Shown: positions 1 to 8,684 of the stretch, piece after piece
Layout of the letters: every line of letters starts with the position of its first letter
Position numbering within the stretch: the stretch's first letter is position 1
Source of the DNA: Bifidobacterium breve
GTDB lineage: Bacteria; Actinomycetota; Acidimicrobiia; Acidimicrobiales; Acidimicrobilacustridaceae
Length of the DNA stretch: 64,000 nucleotides
Assembly (NCBI GenBank): GCA_945860545.1
Contig: CAMAQM010000007.1
Coordinates: forward strand, 18,780-82,779
Reading direction: 5' to 3'
Program-made: the position numbers and the translations under genes
Notes under the pieces: generated by a model
Databases searched by the model: none
Told to the model about the DNA's origin: nothing
What the model saw: the letters and a program-made list of their open reading frames with translations, nothing else

Positions 1-70
1 ATTCCCACAGGACGGTGAGCGTGACTGGTCGGATCATGGTCGAAGCGTACGAGAGGGGAACGGGGCGCGC

Positions 71-1954
71 TCAGCGAAGGGACTCCGCCACCAGTGCGGC
101 GTACGCAGCGGCACCCTCAGGGCGCAGGTGCATGCCGTCGTCCCACAACCAGTCGGCGTGGGGGGCGGTGGCGGCATGCCAGTCAAGCAACCGAACGCCC
201 GGGTGGCGTTCGGCACCCCGACGGATCACGTCGTTGACCTCGTCCTGCCACGTGTACTGGTTCCGGGTGGTGACCACCACGGCAGTGGGGACACCGTTGA
301 GGATGTCGGCGAGTTCGTCGAACTGCTGGTCGGTGAACACGCCGTTGTTGCCGAGGTGGACCACCACCGTGTCACCGAGGTACCCGGTGTCACGCCAGTA
401 CCGCAGCAGGTCGAGACCGACATCGACCTGACGGCTCACGGCGGCGTCGGCCACCACCTCACCGGTGAGACCCGCACCGAGGTCGTCGACGGCCCCGAGC
501 ATCACCGAGTCGCCCACCATCGACACCCGACCGGCAACCAGCGGCACCACCGGAGCAGTCGGTGGCGGGGCCGACGCAGCGGCGTCGGCGGCCTGGCGGG
601 CGAGCACCGCAGCCACCAGCGGGGGCGGCAGCAACGACAGTGCGCCGCGTACCTCCAGCTCGGGGCCCGACGCCACGGCGTCGGCGACGTACCACGGGGG
701 CGGGCCGGGCGGTTCGGCGCGCACGATGACCACCCCGGCGGCCGCCACCACAACCAACGCCAGGGTGGAGCCCACCAGCACCCGGTTCCGCAGCGAAATG
801 TCCGACGGCGACGCGGCCGCCGCCAGACGTGTGCGCAGCCGGCCGAGCGCACCGGTACGCACCGGCATCTCGACGTAGCGGTACGACAACTCGGCGAGAC
901 CGAACGTTGCGCCGACCCGGACCGCCACCACCAACCACCCCGGCCAGCTCACATCCACCTCGGGTCGGGTGAGCACGAACACCGGCCAGTGCCACAGGTA
1001 GATGCCATAGGACCGCAGACCCACCCAGCGCAATGGGGCGATGCCCAACGCCGTGCCCAAACGGGCGGCGGGATGAGCGAGCACCACCACCACCAGCGCC
1101 GAGAGCACCCCGGTCGCAAGGAACCCGCCCCGGTACAGCGCCGGGTCGAGCTCCCCGAGGTTCGCCATGACGAGCCCGAGACCGACGAGCGCCACCACCC
1201 CGACGAGGTCGAGCGTGGCCCGGCCGGCCGCCGGCACGTCACGACGCAGGCGCCACGGGGGCAGCACCAGCGCAGCGGCAACCCCCAACAGCAATCCCGA
1301 CGCCCGGGTGTCGGTGCCGTAGTAGACGCGACTCGGATCCAACTCGACCCGGTACAACAACGCCATGAGCAGCGCAGAACCCAACGCTCCGGCAACGACG
1401 CCGATCACCAGTCGACGACGACCGAGATACGAGATGCCCGCCGCGAACAGGATCGGCCACACCAGGTAGAACTGCTCCTCGACGGCCAACGACCACAGGT
1501 GACGAAGCAACGGCGGTCGGCCCGCTGCTTCGAAGTACGACTGTTCGGCGAAGATCTGGTGCCAGTTCTGCACGTACAACAGCGACGAGACGACGTCGCC
1601 ACGCAACGCGGCGAGCGTGTCGGGCAACGCCACGACCGACACGAGCGACACGACGACCAACAGGACCCCGACAGCCGGAAGCAGCCGCCGTGCCCGACGC
1701 ACCCAGAAGTCGCGGAGACTCACCTTCCCGGTTGCGGACCGTTCGGCCAACAACAGGGCGGTGATGAGGTACCCGCTGATGACGAGGAACACCTCCACCC
1801 CGAGGAACCCGCCGGGGAGCGCCACGACACCGCCGTGGTAGGCGAGCACCGCCAACACGGCGAGGGCGCGCAACCCGTCGATGCCGGGGAGGTAACCGAG
1901 CCGTGGCCCCCGGTCGGTGGCCCACGGCCCGGCCGGGGCGGACGTCTGGGTCAT
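71..1954 (-). CDS. Acyltransferase family 3 with C-terminal SGNH domain (OafA/YrhL type)
   Basis: This 627-residue membrane protein probably O-acylates a cell-surface polysaccharide or lipid. The N-terminal acyltransferase-3 domain (about residues 18-370) begins with GIDGLRALAVLAVLAYH, which holds the expected catalytic His. It also shows GVEVFLVISGYLI, the RRARRLLPA loop and LAVEEQFYLVWP, within about ten hydrophobic segments. The C-terminal part is an extracytoplasmic SGNH hydrolase-like domain with a GDS block (VSMVGDSVML), a GNN block (HLGNNG) and a terminal DGMHLRPEG (DxxH). The open frame continues upstream over the previous gene, but that part lacks family similarity, so I start at the ATG four bases past the stop of the oxidase gene, implying coupling. 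The acceptor substrate cannot be read from the sequence. Confidence 0.88.
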   Translation of the reverse strand: MTQTSAPAGPWATDRGPRLGYLPGIDGLRALAVLAVLAYHGGVVALPGGFLGVEVFLVISGYLITALLLAERSATGKVSLRDFWVRRARRLLPAVGVLLVVVSLVSVVALPDTLAALRGDVVSSLLYVQNWHQIFAEQSYFEAAGRPPLLRHLWSLAVEEQFYLVWPILFAAGISYLGRRRLVIGVVAGALGSALLMALLYRVELDPSRVYYGTDTRASGLLLGVAAALVLPPWRLRRDVPAAGRATLDLVGVVALVGLGLVMANLGELDPALYRGGFLATGVLSALVVVVLAHPAARLGTALGIAPLRWVGLRSYGIYLWHWPVFVLTRPEVDVSWPGWLVVAVRVGATFGLAELSYRYVEMPVRTGALGRLRTRLAAAASPSDISLRNRVLVGSTLALVVVAAAGVVIVRAEPPGPPPWYVADAVASGPELEVRGALSLLPPPLVAAVLARQAADAAASAPPPTAPVVPLVAGRVSMVGDSVMLGAVDDLGAGLTGEVVADAAVSRQVDVGLDLLRYWRDTGYLGDTVVVHLGNNGVFTDQQFDELADILNGVPTAVVVTTRNQYTWQDEVNDVIRRGAERHPGVRLLDWHAATAPHADWLWDDGMHLRPEGAAAYAALVAESLR

Positions 1955-1958
1955 GAGG

Positions 1959-3068
1959 TCAGTGACCGACCGGACGCACCACGTCGGGCGTGAGGTCCCC
2001 GACCCTGGGCACCCCGAGCTGGCGGAGCGTGTCGGCCACCTCGTCCCGCAACAGACCCAACATGCGTTCCACACCGGCCTGACCGCCTGCAGCGAGCGCC
2101 CACAGCACCGCCCGGCCGACGAGGACCGCTGTCGCCCCCATCGCCACCGCCTTGACAACGTCGGTGCCGCTGCGGATCCCGCCGTCGACGAGCACGTCGA
2201 TGTCGCCACCGACGGCGTCGACCACCGCACCGAGTGCATCGGCGGTCGCCGGGTCGCCGTCGAGTTGGCGGCCACCGTGGTTCGACACCACGACCCCCCG
2301 GGCACCGGCATCAACGGCCCGTCGGGCGTCAGCGGCGGTGATGACCCCTTTGGGTATCAGGGGCAACGACGTCAACCCCGACAACCACTCGAGGTCCTTC
2401 CAGGTCAACGTCTGGTCGAACTGGGCGCTGAACGCCCGCAACCCCGATCCGCTGCCGCCGGAGGCGCCGAGCGACTCGGCGACGTTGGCGAGTTCCATCC
2501 CGTCGGGGAGCACGAACCGGTTGCGCTGGTCGGCGTAACGAATCCCGATGGTGGGGGCGTCAACGGTGGGCACGAGCGCCGTGAACCCGGCGGCCACCGC
2601 CCGTTCAACGAGTTCCCGGGTCAGACCCCGGTCGGTGAACACGTACAACTGGAACCACCGCGGGGCCCCGGTGGCGGCAACCTCTTCGAGTGCCACGGTG
2701 GACAGGGTCGAGTTCACCATGACGGTGCCGAGGGACGCTGCCGCTCTCGCCGTCGCCACCTCGCCGTCGGGGGTGGCGAGCCGGTGGAACGCGGTGGGGG
2801 CAATCAGCACCGGGAAGTCCACGGGTTGGCCCACCACGGTGGTGGAAGTGTCGATGGCCGACACGTCCACCAGTGAGCGACGGACGAAACACCACCGTTG
2901 CCACGCCCGTTCGTTCTCCGCCAACGTCCATTCCCGCAACGCACCGGAGCGGTAGTAGTCGTACGCCGACTCCGTCAACACCTCACGGGCGGCCTGGTGG
3001 AAGTCCTCGAAACACACCAGCCGCTCGAGGGCGGCGGGGTCGTACCCCCCGGGGTGGTCAGCGGCCAT
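1959..3068 (-). CDS. FMN-dependent alpha-hydroxy-acid oxidase/dehydrogenase (lactate oxidase/LldD family)
   Basis: This cytoplasmic TIM-barrel flavoenzyme would oxidise an L-2-hydroxy acid such as lactate or glycolate to the 2-oxo acid. Visible family features are RWFQLYVFTDR (FMN and substrate contacts), the catalytic-base segment SNHGGRQLDG, and the phosphate-binding VDGGIRSGTDVVKA...GATAVLVGRAVLW. Length (369 residues) is normal for the family. An in-frame start also exists at 3098. I prefer the ATG at 3068 because the N terminus then aligns with the family and a TATGGT hexamer lies 5 bases upstream. The acyltransferase gene follows after 4 bases. Lactate versus glycolate or mandelate specificity is not decidable here. 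Confidence 0.88.
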   Translation of the reverse strand: MAADHPGGYDPAALERLVCFEDFHQAAREVLTESAYDYYRSGALREWTLAENERAWQRWCFVRRSLVDVSAIDTSTTVVGQPVDFPVLIAPTAFHRLATPDGEVATARAAASLGTVMVNSTLSTVALEEVAATGAPRWFQLYVFTDRGLTRELVERAVAAGFTALVPTVDAPTIGIRYADQRNRFVLPDGMELANVAESLGASGGSGSGLRAFSAQFDQTLTWKDLEWLSGLTSLPLIPKGVITAADARRAVDAGARGVVVSNHGGRQLDGDPATADALGAVVDAVGGDIDVLVDGGIRSGTDVVKAVAMGATAVLVGRAVLWALAAGGQAGVERMLGLLRDEVADTLRQLGVPRVGDLTPDVVRPVGH

Positions 3069-3073
3069 ACCCG

Positions 3074-3079
3074 ACCATA
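3074..3079 (-). promoter_or_regulatory. Putative -10 hexamer for a leaderless oxidase transcript
   Basis: TATGGT on the minus strand is followed by 5 bases and the ATG at 3068. The spacing is the shortest of the set in this window. Confidence 0.4.
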
Positions 3080-3108
3080 CCGCCGGGCCTGACGGCACCC
3101 CATTCAGC

Positions 3109-3816
3109 TCAGGTTCCGAACCCTCGCAACGCCGGGAGGTCCGGCATGGAGCGCAGCGAACGTTTCAGCTCGGCGAACGGGGCGAACCCCGCCAGGGTCT
3201 CCACCGCCTCCCACAACGCCACCGCCTCGTCGTCACCGGGGAGCCGACTGATCACCGGGCCGAAAAAGGACGAACCATCCGGTGGGGAGAACGTGATGAT
3301 CGGTGTGCCCACATCCCGTCCGGCGCGGCTCAGTGCCAGTTCCGTCTCCGCCGAAATGATCTCGTCATGGCTCTCGTCATCGGCGGCCGCCGCCAGCGCC
3401 GGATCCAACCCGGCCGCTTCGAGCACCTCGACGAGGTGGGGTGGTGTCGCGGCGTCACGACGCAACAAGCCACCCGGATCCGGTTCGCGATCCCACAACG
3501 ACTCCCCGACAACCCGGTAGAACTCCCCGACCGAGCCGTTGCCGTGGTCGGCCCGCACCGCTGCGGCCACACGGAGCAGGCGCAGACCAGCGGTGTGCAA
3601 CGTCTCGTACCCGTCGGGAAAGTCCGAGCCGTAGTCCTTGTCGGCGTTGACGATCCGCAAGGCAATGAACCGCCAGGTGACGTCGACGTCCCGCAGTCCG
3701 GCCACCTGCACCACCCAGCGCGACGTCACCCAGGCGAACGGACAGACGGGGTCGAAGAAGAAATCGATTGGTGTGGAACGTTTTGCGGTCACGCGCACCA
3801 CAACCGCTCCCGACAC
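3109..3816 (-). CDS. DsbA-family protein resembling mycothiol-dependent nitroreductase, second CxxC cysteine missing
   Basis: This 235-residue protein has a thioredoxin-like N terminus, IDFFFDPVCPFAWVTSRWV, that matches the start of the actinobacterial DsbA-like family of M. tuberculosis Rv2466c, a mycothiol-dependent oxidoreductase with a CPWC site. Here the site reads C-P-F-A: the first cysteine is kept and the resolving cysteine is replaced. An all-helical insertion and a C-terminal thioredoxin half follow (FAPFAELKRSLRSMPDLP). A single cysteine would favour a monothiol mechanism with mycothiol as partner, or a glutathione-transferase-like role; this is inference. It is encoded 40 bases upstream of the hydroxy-acid oxidase gene. 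The start is a GTG with GGGGA about 8 bases upstream. Confidence 0.75.
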   Translation of the reverse strand: MSGAVVVRVTAKRSTPIDFFFDPVCPFAWVTSRWVVQVAGLRDVDVTWRFIALRIVNADKDYGSDFPDGYETLHTAGLRLLRVAAAVRADHGNGSVGEFYRVVGESLWDREPDPGGLLRRDAATPPHLVEVLEAAGLDPALAAAADDESHDEIISAETELALSRAGRDVGTPIITFSPPDGSSFFGPVISRLPGDDEAVALWEAVETLAGFAPFAELKRSLRSMPDLPALRGFGT

Positions 3817-3832
3817 CGAATTGTTCCCCGCG

Positions 3833-4177
3833 TCACCCGGCGTCGAGTTGATGGGCGAGGGTCTCGCCGTCAGGGGTGGACACGCACACCCTCGCCCAAC
3901 GCGAACCGGTCAACGTCACCACCACACCGGGTCCGCGGCGCGGTGCGACCACGTACCAACGCTCACCCCGATGCCGCCAGCGACCCAGTTTGCACCGCCC
4001 CGGCCAATGGGCGCCGACCAGACGAACACCGGACACCGCAGCGATGAGGTCGCGCTCGACCGCCACGGAAGCCACCGATCCGACGGGAACGGACAACACC
4101 CCGAGGAAGCCGAAGAACCGTTCGGTCGGCGTCGGGGTCACCACGAGATGCCCGGCGGTGACGGCGACTGCGGCCAT
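3833..4177 (-). CDS. Hypothetical small protein, possibly a PH-like beta fold
   Basis: I do not recognise this 114-residue protein. It is rich in alternating Val/Ala and aromatic residues (HLVVTPTPTERFFGFLGVLSVPVGSVASVAVERDLI), a pattern of short beta strands like bacterial PH-type domains, with a basic patch RWRHRGERWYVV and no membrane segment. An upstream in-frame start at 4222 would overlap the start of asnB. I chose the ATG at 4177, which is preceded by CAGACT and a 6-base spacer. It is divergent from asnB and ends 16 bases before the DsbA-like gene, so it may be co-transcribed with it. Confidence 0.55.
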   Translation of the reverse strand: MAAVAVTAGHLVVTPTPTERFFGFLGVLSVPVGSVASVAVERDLIAAVSGVRLVGAHWPGRCKLGRWRHRGERWYVVAPRRGPGVVVTLTGSRWARVCVSTPDGETLAHQLDAG

Positions 4178-4183
4178 GCCCCG

Positions 4184-4189
4184 AGTCTG
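4184..4189 (-). promoter_or_regulatory. Putative -10 hexamer CAGACT, leaderless start at 4177
   Basis: CAGACT reads on the minus strand, then CGGGGC, then ATG. The same CGGGGC spacer recurs before the start at 59285. Confidence 0.35.
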
Positions 4190-4207
4190 CCCTACGGGGC
4201 GCGCAAC

Positions 4208-4213
4208 TATGCT
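4208..4213 (+). promoter_or_regulatory. Putative -10 hexamer for asnB
   Basis: TATGCT lies 8 bases before the asnB ATG, leaving no room for a ribosome-binding site, so the transcript would be leaderless or nearly so. Confidence 0.4.
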
Positions 4214-4221
4214 CCACGTCA

Positions 4222-6123
4222 ATGTGCGGCATTGCTGGGGTGCGACGGTTCGAACGAGGCGTTGACCACTCCGCCCAGGCCGCCGCCGCCGGTGCCGTCA
4301 TGGGTCACCGCGGCCCTGACGACGACCAGGTGTGGCACGACGAACGGCTCGCCCTCGCCTTCCGCCGCCTCGCCATCGTGGGGCTCAGCGACGGCCGCCA
4401 ACCCCTCAGCGACCACGACGGGCGCTACGTCCTCGTCGGCAACGGCGAGATCTACAACCACCTCGAGCTGCGGGCCGGCCTCGAAGCGCGCGGCCGGCGT
4501 CTGCGCACCCACAGCGACCTCGAAGTGGTGCTGCACCTCTACGCCGAGGAAGGCCCCGACGCCTTCGCCCGGTTGCGGGGCATGTACGCCGTGGCCATCT
4601 GGGACACCCACACCGGGGACCTGGTGTGCTGCCGGGACCCGTTCGGGATCAAACCGCTCTACTACCAACACGACGCCGGCGCATTCCGGTTCGCCTCCGA
4701 ACTCCCCGCCCTCGCCGAGGCGATGGATCACCTCCCCGCCATGCGACCCGAAGCGGTGCTGCGGTTCCTCACGTTCCAGTACGTGCCCGAACCCGACACC
4801 GCCGTCGAAGGGGTGTCGAAACTGCCTGCCGGTCACTACGTGCGCGTCACCGCCGACGGCGACCTGACCCTCACCCGATGGTGGACACCGACGTTCACCC
4901 CGACGACACGGTCGTTCGACGACTATGTCGAAGAGGTCCGTGCCGCCATTGCCGACTCGGTGCACATCCACCGCTCGACGGAGGTGGAACAAGGCGCGTT
5001 CCTGTCCGGCGGCATCGATTCGAGCCTCACCTCGGCGCTGGCCAACCGCACCAGCCCCACCCCGACGTTCTCCGTCGGGTTCGCCCACGGCATCGACGAA
5101 CTGACCAACGCCCGCCGCGCCGCCGAGGCGCTCGGCACGCAACACCACGAGTTGCGCATCACCGACCAGATGGCGTTCGACGGCATCGACCCGATGATCG
5201 CCCACCTCGGTGAACCCCTCGCCGACCCCGCCGCGCTCGGGTTGTTCTACGTGTCCGAACTCGCCGCCACCAAGGTCACCACCGTGCTGTCGGGCGAAGG
5301 GGCAGACGAACTTTTCCTCGGGTACCGCCTCTACGACGAACCCCGCTCGCTCACCCCGTTCACCCGGCTACCCAAGGTGATGCAATCCGCTGCGTCAGCA
5401 CTGGCGCGACGCGCCCCGGCGATGCGGGGCCGCAACTGGGTGGTGCGGGCCGGCACACCACTCGAGCGGCGCTACATCGGCAACGGCCGGGTCGGCAGCG
5501 CCGACACCCGGGCGTCGGTGCTGAACCCGGCGTGGGCCACCGCCGAAGCCCTCGCCGAGCCCTACGCCGCCTCCGACCGCATCTACGCCCAGGCCGACGG
5601 ACTCGACGGCATGGACGACGTCCGCCGCATGCAGTACCTGGACCTGCACCTGTGGCTACCCGGCGACATCCTCACCAAGGCCGACCGGCTGTCGATGGCG
5701 CACTCACTCGAGTTGCGCGTGCCGTTCCTCGACCGGGTCGTGTGGGACGCCGCGTCCCGCATCCCCGTCGACATGTCCCTCGACGCCCACACCACCAAGC
5801 GCGTGCTGCGCGCCGCGGCGGCCGACGTGCTTCCCCCCGACGTGTGCGCCCTGCCCAAACTCGGCTTCCCGGTTCCGGTACGGACGTGGATAAGCGGTTC
5901 GTGGGGAATGGCGTTGCGTGACGAACTCGCCGGTGAAGACTTCGGAGGGGTGGTGGACCCCGCAGCGGTGGTGCGCCTCGTCGACGATCACCGGGCGGGG
6001 ACCGCCGATCACAGCCGGGTGCTGTGGGCCCTCATGATCCTGGGTCGTTGGCACCGACAGTTCTCGACGCGAACGCTGCGACGACTCCCACCCCGGCCAC
6101 CTCACGCTTACACCGCAGGCTGA
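4222..6123 (+). CDS. asnB: Asparagine synthase (glutamine-hydrolysing)
   Basis: This 633-residue two-domain enzyme makes asparagine from aspartate, ATP and glutamine. The initiator Met is followed by Cys2 (MCGIAGV), the glutaminase nucleophile after Met removal, and the amidotransferase domain shows HRGPDD and NGEIYNH. The synthetase domain carries the PP-loop SGGIDSS at residues 262-268, then SGEGADELFLGYR and KADRLSMAHSLELRVPFLD, all expected in AsnB. Length is usual. Having Met-Cys at the very start fixes the start codon. The overlap-free divergence from the 4177 gene and the near-absent leader suggest its own promoter. Some AsnB paralogues amidate peptidoglycan or natural products, and neighbours here give no hint of that. 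Confidence 0.93.
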   Translation: MCGIAGVRRFERGVDHSAQAAAAGAVMGHRGPDDDQVWHDERLALAFRRLAIVGLSDGRQPLSDHDGRYVLVGNGEIYNHLELRAGLEARGRRLRTHSDLEVVLHLYAEEGPDAFARLRGMYAVAIWDTHTGDLVCCRDPFGIKPLYYQHDAGAFRFASELPALAEAMDHLPAMRPEAVLRFLTFQYVPEPDTAVEGVSKLPAGHYVRVTADGDLTLTRWWTPTFTPTTRSFDDYVEEVRAAIADSVHIHRSTEVEQGAFLSGGIDSSLTSALANRTSPTPTFSVGFAHGIDELTNARRAAEALGTQHHELRITDQMAFDGIDPMIAHLGEPLADPAALGLFYVSELAATKVTTVLSGEGADELFLGYRLYDEPRSLTPFTRLPKVMQSAASALARRAPAMRGRNWVVRAGTPLERRYIGNGRVGSADTRASVLNPAWATAEALAEPYAASDRIYAQADGLDGMDDVRRMQYLDLHLWLPGDILTKADRLSMAHSLELRVPFLDRVVWDAASRIPVDMSLDAHTTKRVLRAAAADVLPPDVCALPKLGFPVPVRTWISGSWGMALRDELAGEDFGGVVDPAAVVRLVDDHRAGTADHSRVLWALMILGRWHRQFSTRTLRRLPPRPPHAYTAG

Positions 6124-6173
6124 GCCACCCCGTCGACGGCAACCTTCCCCGGCACCCCGACGCCACGCGTTGG

Positions 6174-6179
6174 TAGGGT
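6174..6179 (+). promoter_or_regulatory. Putative -10 hexamer for the carotenoid-oxygenase gene (leadered)
   Basis: TAGGGT lies about 60 bases before the ATG at 6242, so this transcript would have a leader with a real ribosome-binding site (GGGGG). Confidence 0.35.
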
Positions 6180-6241
6180 GCCGCCACGGCGGGCGATGGG
6201 AACGCCCGGCCAACACGAGCACGTCGCCGGGGGGAACCGAC

Positions 6242-7945
6242 ATGCCCATCCCACGTTCGTTGTTCAACCGTGACGATCCGGTGGACCACGACTTCGCTGT
6301 GGTCGGCGGTGCGTGGCCTGAAGGCCTCAGCGGTGAACTGGTGCTCAGCGCACCCCACCCCGACACGTTCGGCGGTCCGCACCCGTTCTTCGGGGACGGT
6401 GTCATGTACCGGCTGTCCCTTCAACCCGGCACCCACGGCGCGCCGACGGACCGGTTCGCCTGGCGGGCCCGGCGCATCGATTCGCCGTCAGCACGCCTGA
6501 GGGCTCGCCGACCCGACGTGTTCACCCCCACCATGATCGGGGTGAGTTCGCCGTTCGGGCACAGCAACGCCGCCAACACGGCGCCGCTCGTGTGGGGGGA
6601 CCGCCTGTTCACCACCTGGGACGTGGGTCGACCCGTCGAGGTGGACCCCGTCACCCTCGAATTCCTCGGCGAGGTCGGGCACCGCAACCAGTGGAAGTCG
6701 TTCGAAGCACTCGGGCCCCAGCCGGTGCTGCCGATGATCATGTCAACGGCCCACCCCGTCATCGACCCGGAACGCAACGTGCTGTGGACGGTGAACACCG
6801 TGTGGGGACAGCTCCACATCGTGCGATGGGACGGAACCGGAGACATCGAGATGTGGCCGGTGGACGGCGCGGCGATCCCCCAGTCGGTCCACACCATCAC
6901 CCAGACCCGGGACTGGCTGGTGGTGGGTGACTGCGCCTACAAGTTCGAGGCCCAGGTGCTCGACGGTGGAGACCGGACCGAACCGGCGAACGCCAACGGC
7001 CCGGTGTTCCTCATCCGCAAGGCCGACATCGAATCAACGCCGGCGGGGCAACCCGTCACCGCCCGACGGTTCACCATCGGTCCCGAGATCAACCACTACT
7101 ACGCCCGTTGGGACGACAGCGACGGGGTCGCCGTGCTGTTCGAACACACCGAAGCGGCCGACATCGCCATGGTGCAGTCCCCCCACGACACCGATGCCCT
7201 CGGACGACCCTGCGATCCGGCTCTGGCCGGACTGTACGGGTTCCCCATGGCACCGGACCGGACGTCGATGGTGGTGGTGAACCCCGAGACCGGCGCCGTG
7301 TTGCACCGCGCTGAACAGCGCGAACCGGAACTGTTGTGGTCCCGACAACTCAACGCCATGGACTGGAGCCTCGAAGGCCGCGACCGACCCACCCTGCACC
7401 ACAGCGTCCACCAGGGGTACCGGCCCGAAGGCATCACCCAAAAAATGTTGGCGCTGTACGGCGACCGCGTGGACCGGACCATCCTGCCCAACGCAGAGAC
7501 GGCACCGGTCGTGGCGTCAACGTCGGTACCCGACATGGAACTCGCCTCCTACTGGGAACTCGGGGTCGACGACTTTCCGTCGTCGCCGATCTTCGTGCCA
7601 CGCAACCCGTCTGCGGGCCTCGCCGGATACGGCGACAGCGGCGAAAACCCGGGCGGCCACGACGGCTGGGTGGTGGTGCCGGTGTGTAACGACAACCGGT
7701 TCCGCATCGAGGTGTTCGACGCCGCGGAGGTGGGTCGTGGACCGGTGGCGACCCTGGCGGCGGGGTCAATGACCGCGCCGTTCATGCTGCACTCGGCGTG
7801 GATGCCTCGTGCTGTGCCGTCGACGGCGTTGCCGAGGGTGCGTTTCGCCGACGAACTCGACCGGGTGGACGAACTCCCCCCCGATCTTGCCCACACGGCA
7901 CGCCAGGTGGCCGACGACCTCCTCAACGGCGCACCGCTCGTCTGA
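6242..7945 (+). CDS. Carotenoid-oxygenase (RPE65/CCD) family protein
   Basis: This 567-residue non-haem iron enzyme of the seven-bladed-propeller carotenoid cleavage family would split a polyene or stilbene-type double bond with O2. Candidate iron-ligand histidines sit in the expected blade ends: STAHPVID, PQSVHTIT, LFEHTEA and, near the C terminus, MLHSAWMPRA. The N terminus (VDHDFAVVGGAWPEGLSGELVLS...HPFFGDGVMYRL) is typical of the family. The ORF extends 24 codons upstream, but the ATG at 6242 has a purine-rich GGGGGAA site 6 bases before it. No carotenoid synthesis genes are nearby, so the substrate is unknown. Confidence 0.85.
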   Translation: MPIPRSLFNRDDPVDHDFAVVGGAWPEGLSGELVLSAPHPDTFGGPHPFFGDGVMYRLSLQPGTHGAPTDRFAWRARRIDSPSARLRARRPDVFTPTMIGVSSPFGHSNAANTAPLVWGDRLFTTWDVGRPVEVDPVTLEFLGEVGHRNQWKSFEALGPQPVLPMIMSTAHPVIDPERNVLWTVNTVWGQLHIVRWDGTGDIEMWPVDGAAIPQSVHTITQTRDWLVVGDCAYKFEAQVLDGGDRTEPANANGPVFLIRKADIESTPAGQPVTARRFTIGPEINHYYARWDDSDGVAVLFEHTEAADIAMVQSPHDTDALGRPCDPALAGLYGFPMAPDRTSMVVVNPETGAVLHRAEQREPELLWSRQLNAMDWSLEGRDRPTLHHSVHQGYRPEGITQKMLALYGDRVDRTILPNAETAPVVASTSVPDMELASYWELGVDDFPSSPIFVPRNPSAGLAGYGDSGENPGGHDGWVVVPVCNDNRFRIEVFDAAEVGRGPVATLAAGSMTAPFMLHSAWMPRAVPSTALPRVRFADELDRVDELPPDLAHTARQVADDLLNGAPLV

Positions 7946-7967
7946 CACCCCGCGGTGCGGGCCGTCG

Positions 7968-7973
7968 TAGGAT
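7968..7973 (+). promoter_or_regulatory. Putative -10 hexamer TAGGAT with GTG start 7 bases downstream
   Basis: TAGGAT is followed by CCCCGCC and a GTG at 7981 that opens a 7-codon frame overlapping the next gene. Confidence 0.5.
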
Positions 7974-7980
7974 CCCCGCC

Positions 7981-8004
7981 GTGAACGGGAACGAACAACG
8001 GTGA
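7981..8004 (+). CDS. Possible leaderless 7-codon upstream ORF (MNGNEQR)
   Basis: GTG at 7981 stands exactly where a leaderless transcript from TAGGAT would start. It encodes MNGNEQR and stops with a TGA that overlaps the GTG of the next gene in a GTGA arrangement. It could deliver ribosomes to that gene by termination-reinitiation. It may equally be chance; nothing else supports a functional peptide. Confidence 0.35.
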   Translation: MNGNEQR

Positions 8005-8666
8005 CCGGGCCACGGCCGACCATGGGCCTTGACCGCAACGTGGCGCGATGGCTGATCGGCGCCAGCCTGATTCTGGTGACGGTGCTCGCACTGTCGCGGT
8101 GTGCGGGCAGCGGAGACGCCGCCGAGGAACCCGACGCTGCATCGACCACCTCGTCGACGATCGCCGCCAGCGACACCACCGTTGAGGGGGCTGCACCGTC
8201 GACGGATACGACCGCAGGAGTCGACCCGACCACCAGCGTGGTCCCTGTGCTGACCCCGGGCTCCGACCAGTTCGGCGCGCCACTTGAGGATCCGGTCGGC
8301 ACCGGGCGGGAACTCGCACAACGGTTCCTCGACATCCTCAGTTCCCCCGACCCGCGTCCCCGGCTCGAGGCGTTCCTGTCCCCGGCGTTCCAACTGCAAC
8401 GCTCCAACGGCACGTTCGCCAACAAGGACGAGTATCTCGACGCCCCCGCCACCGTGGCTCGCTTCACCATCGCCGAGGACTCGGTGCGCGTCACCCAGGA
8501 CGGCCGGGTGCTCGTGGTGCGCTTCTCCGTCGAGATCCAAGAGACGATCGACGGCCGTGAACAGCGGGTCACCAGCGCCGACCGGCTCGGGGTGTTCCAA
8601 CGCGGTCCTTCGGGGTGGCAACTGGTGGCGTGGTCGAACTTCAACCCTGTCCCCACCGGGCAGTGA
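8001..8666 (+). CDS. Hypothetical membrane-anchored protein with NTF2-like C-terminal domain
   Basis: This 221-residue protein has an N-terminal signal anchor (WLIGASLILVTVLALSRC). It continues with a Ser/Thr/Ala-rich linker (about residues 45-90) and a globular domain starting ELAQRFLDILSSPDPRPRLEAFLSP. That domain ends in a curved-sheet pattern (VRVTQDGRVLVVRFSVEIQE...GWQLVAWSNFNPV) like SnoaL/NTF2 folds that bind small ligands or other proteins outside the cell. The Cys after the hydrophobic stretch is preceded by Arg, so it is not a good lipobox. The start GTG overlaps a 7-codon upstream ORF; an ATG at 8022 is an alternative. The thioesterase gene follows after 18 bases. Confidence 0.6.
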   Translation: MTGPRPTMGLDRNVARWLIGASLILVTVLALSRCAGSGDAAEEPDAASTTSSTIAASDTTVEGAAPSTDTTAGVDPTTSVVPVLTPGSDQFGAPLEDPVGTGRELAQRFLDILSSPDPRPRLEAFLSPAFQLQRSNGTFANKDEYLDAPATVARFTIAEDSVRVTQDGRVLVVRFSVEIQETIDGREQRVTSADRLGVFQRGPSGWQLVAWSNFNPVPTGQ

Positions 8667-8684
8667 ACGGGGCAAGGTGACGAC

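Noticed and set aside
128-1993. 621-residue open frame on the plus strand
   Set aside because: It is antisense to the acyltransferase gene, rich in His, Arg and Gln with no domain, as expected of an opposite-strand shadow in GC-rich DNA.
1955-2314. N-terminal extension of the acyltransferase frame
   Set aside because: These 120 codons lie within the hydroxy-acid oxidase gene and lack acyltransferase similarity.
3638-4867. 409-residue plus-strand frame across the asnB start
   Set aside because: Ser/Thr/Pro-rich composition and overlap with asnB in another frame; no promoter or family match.
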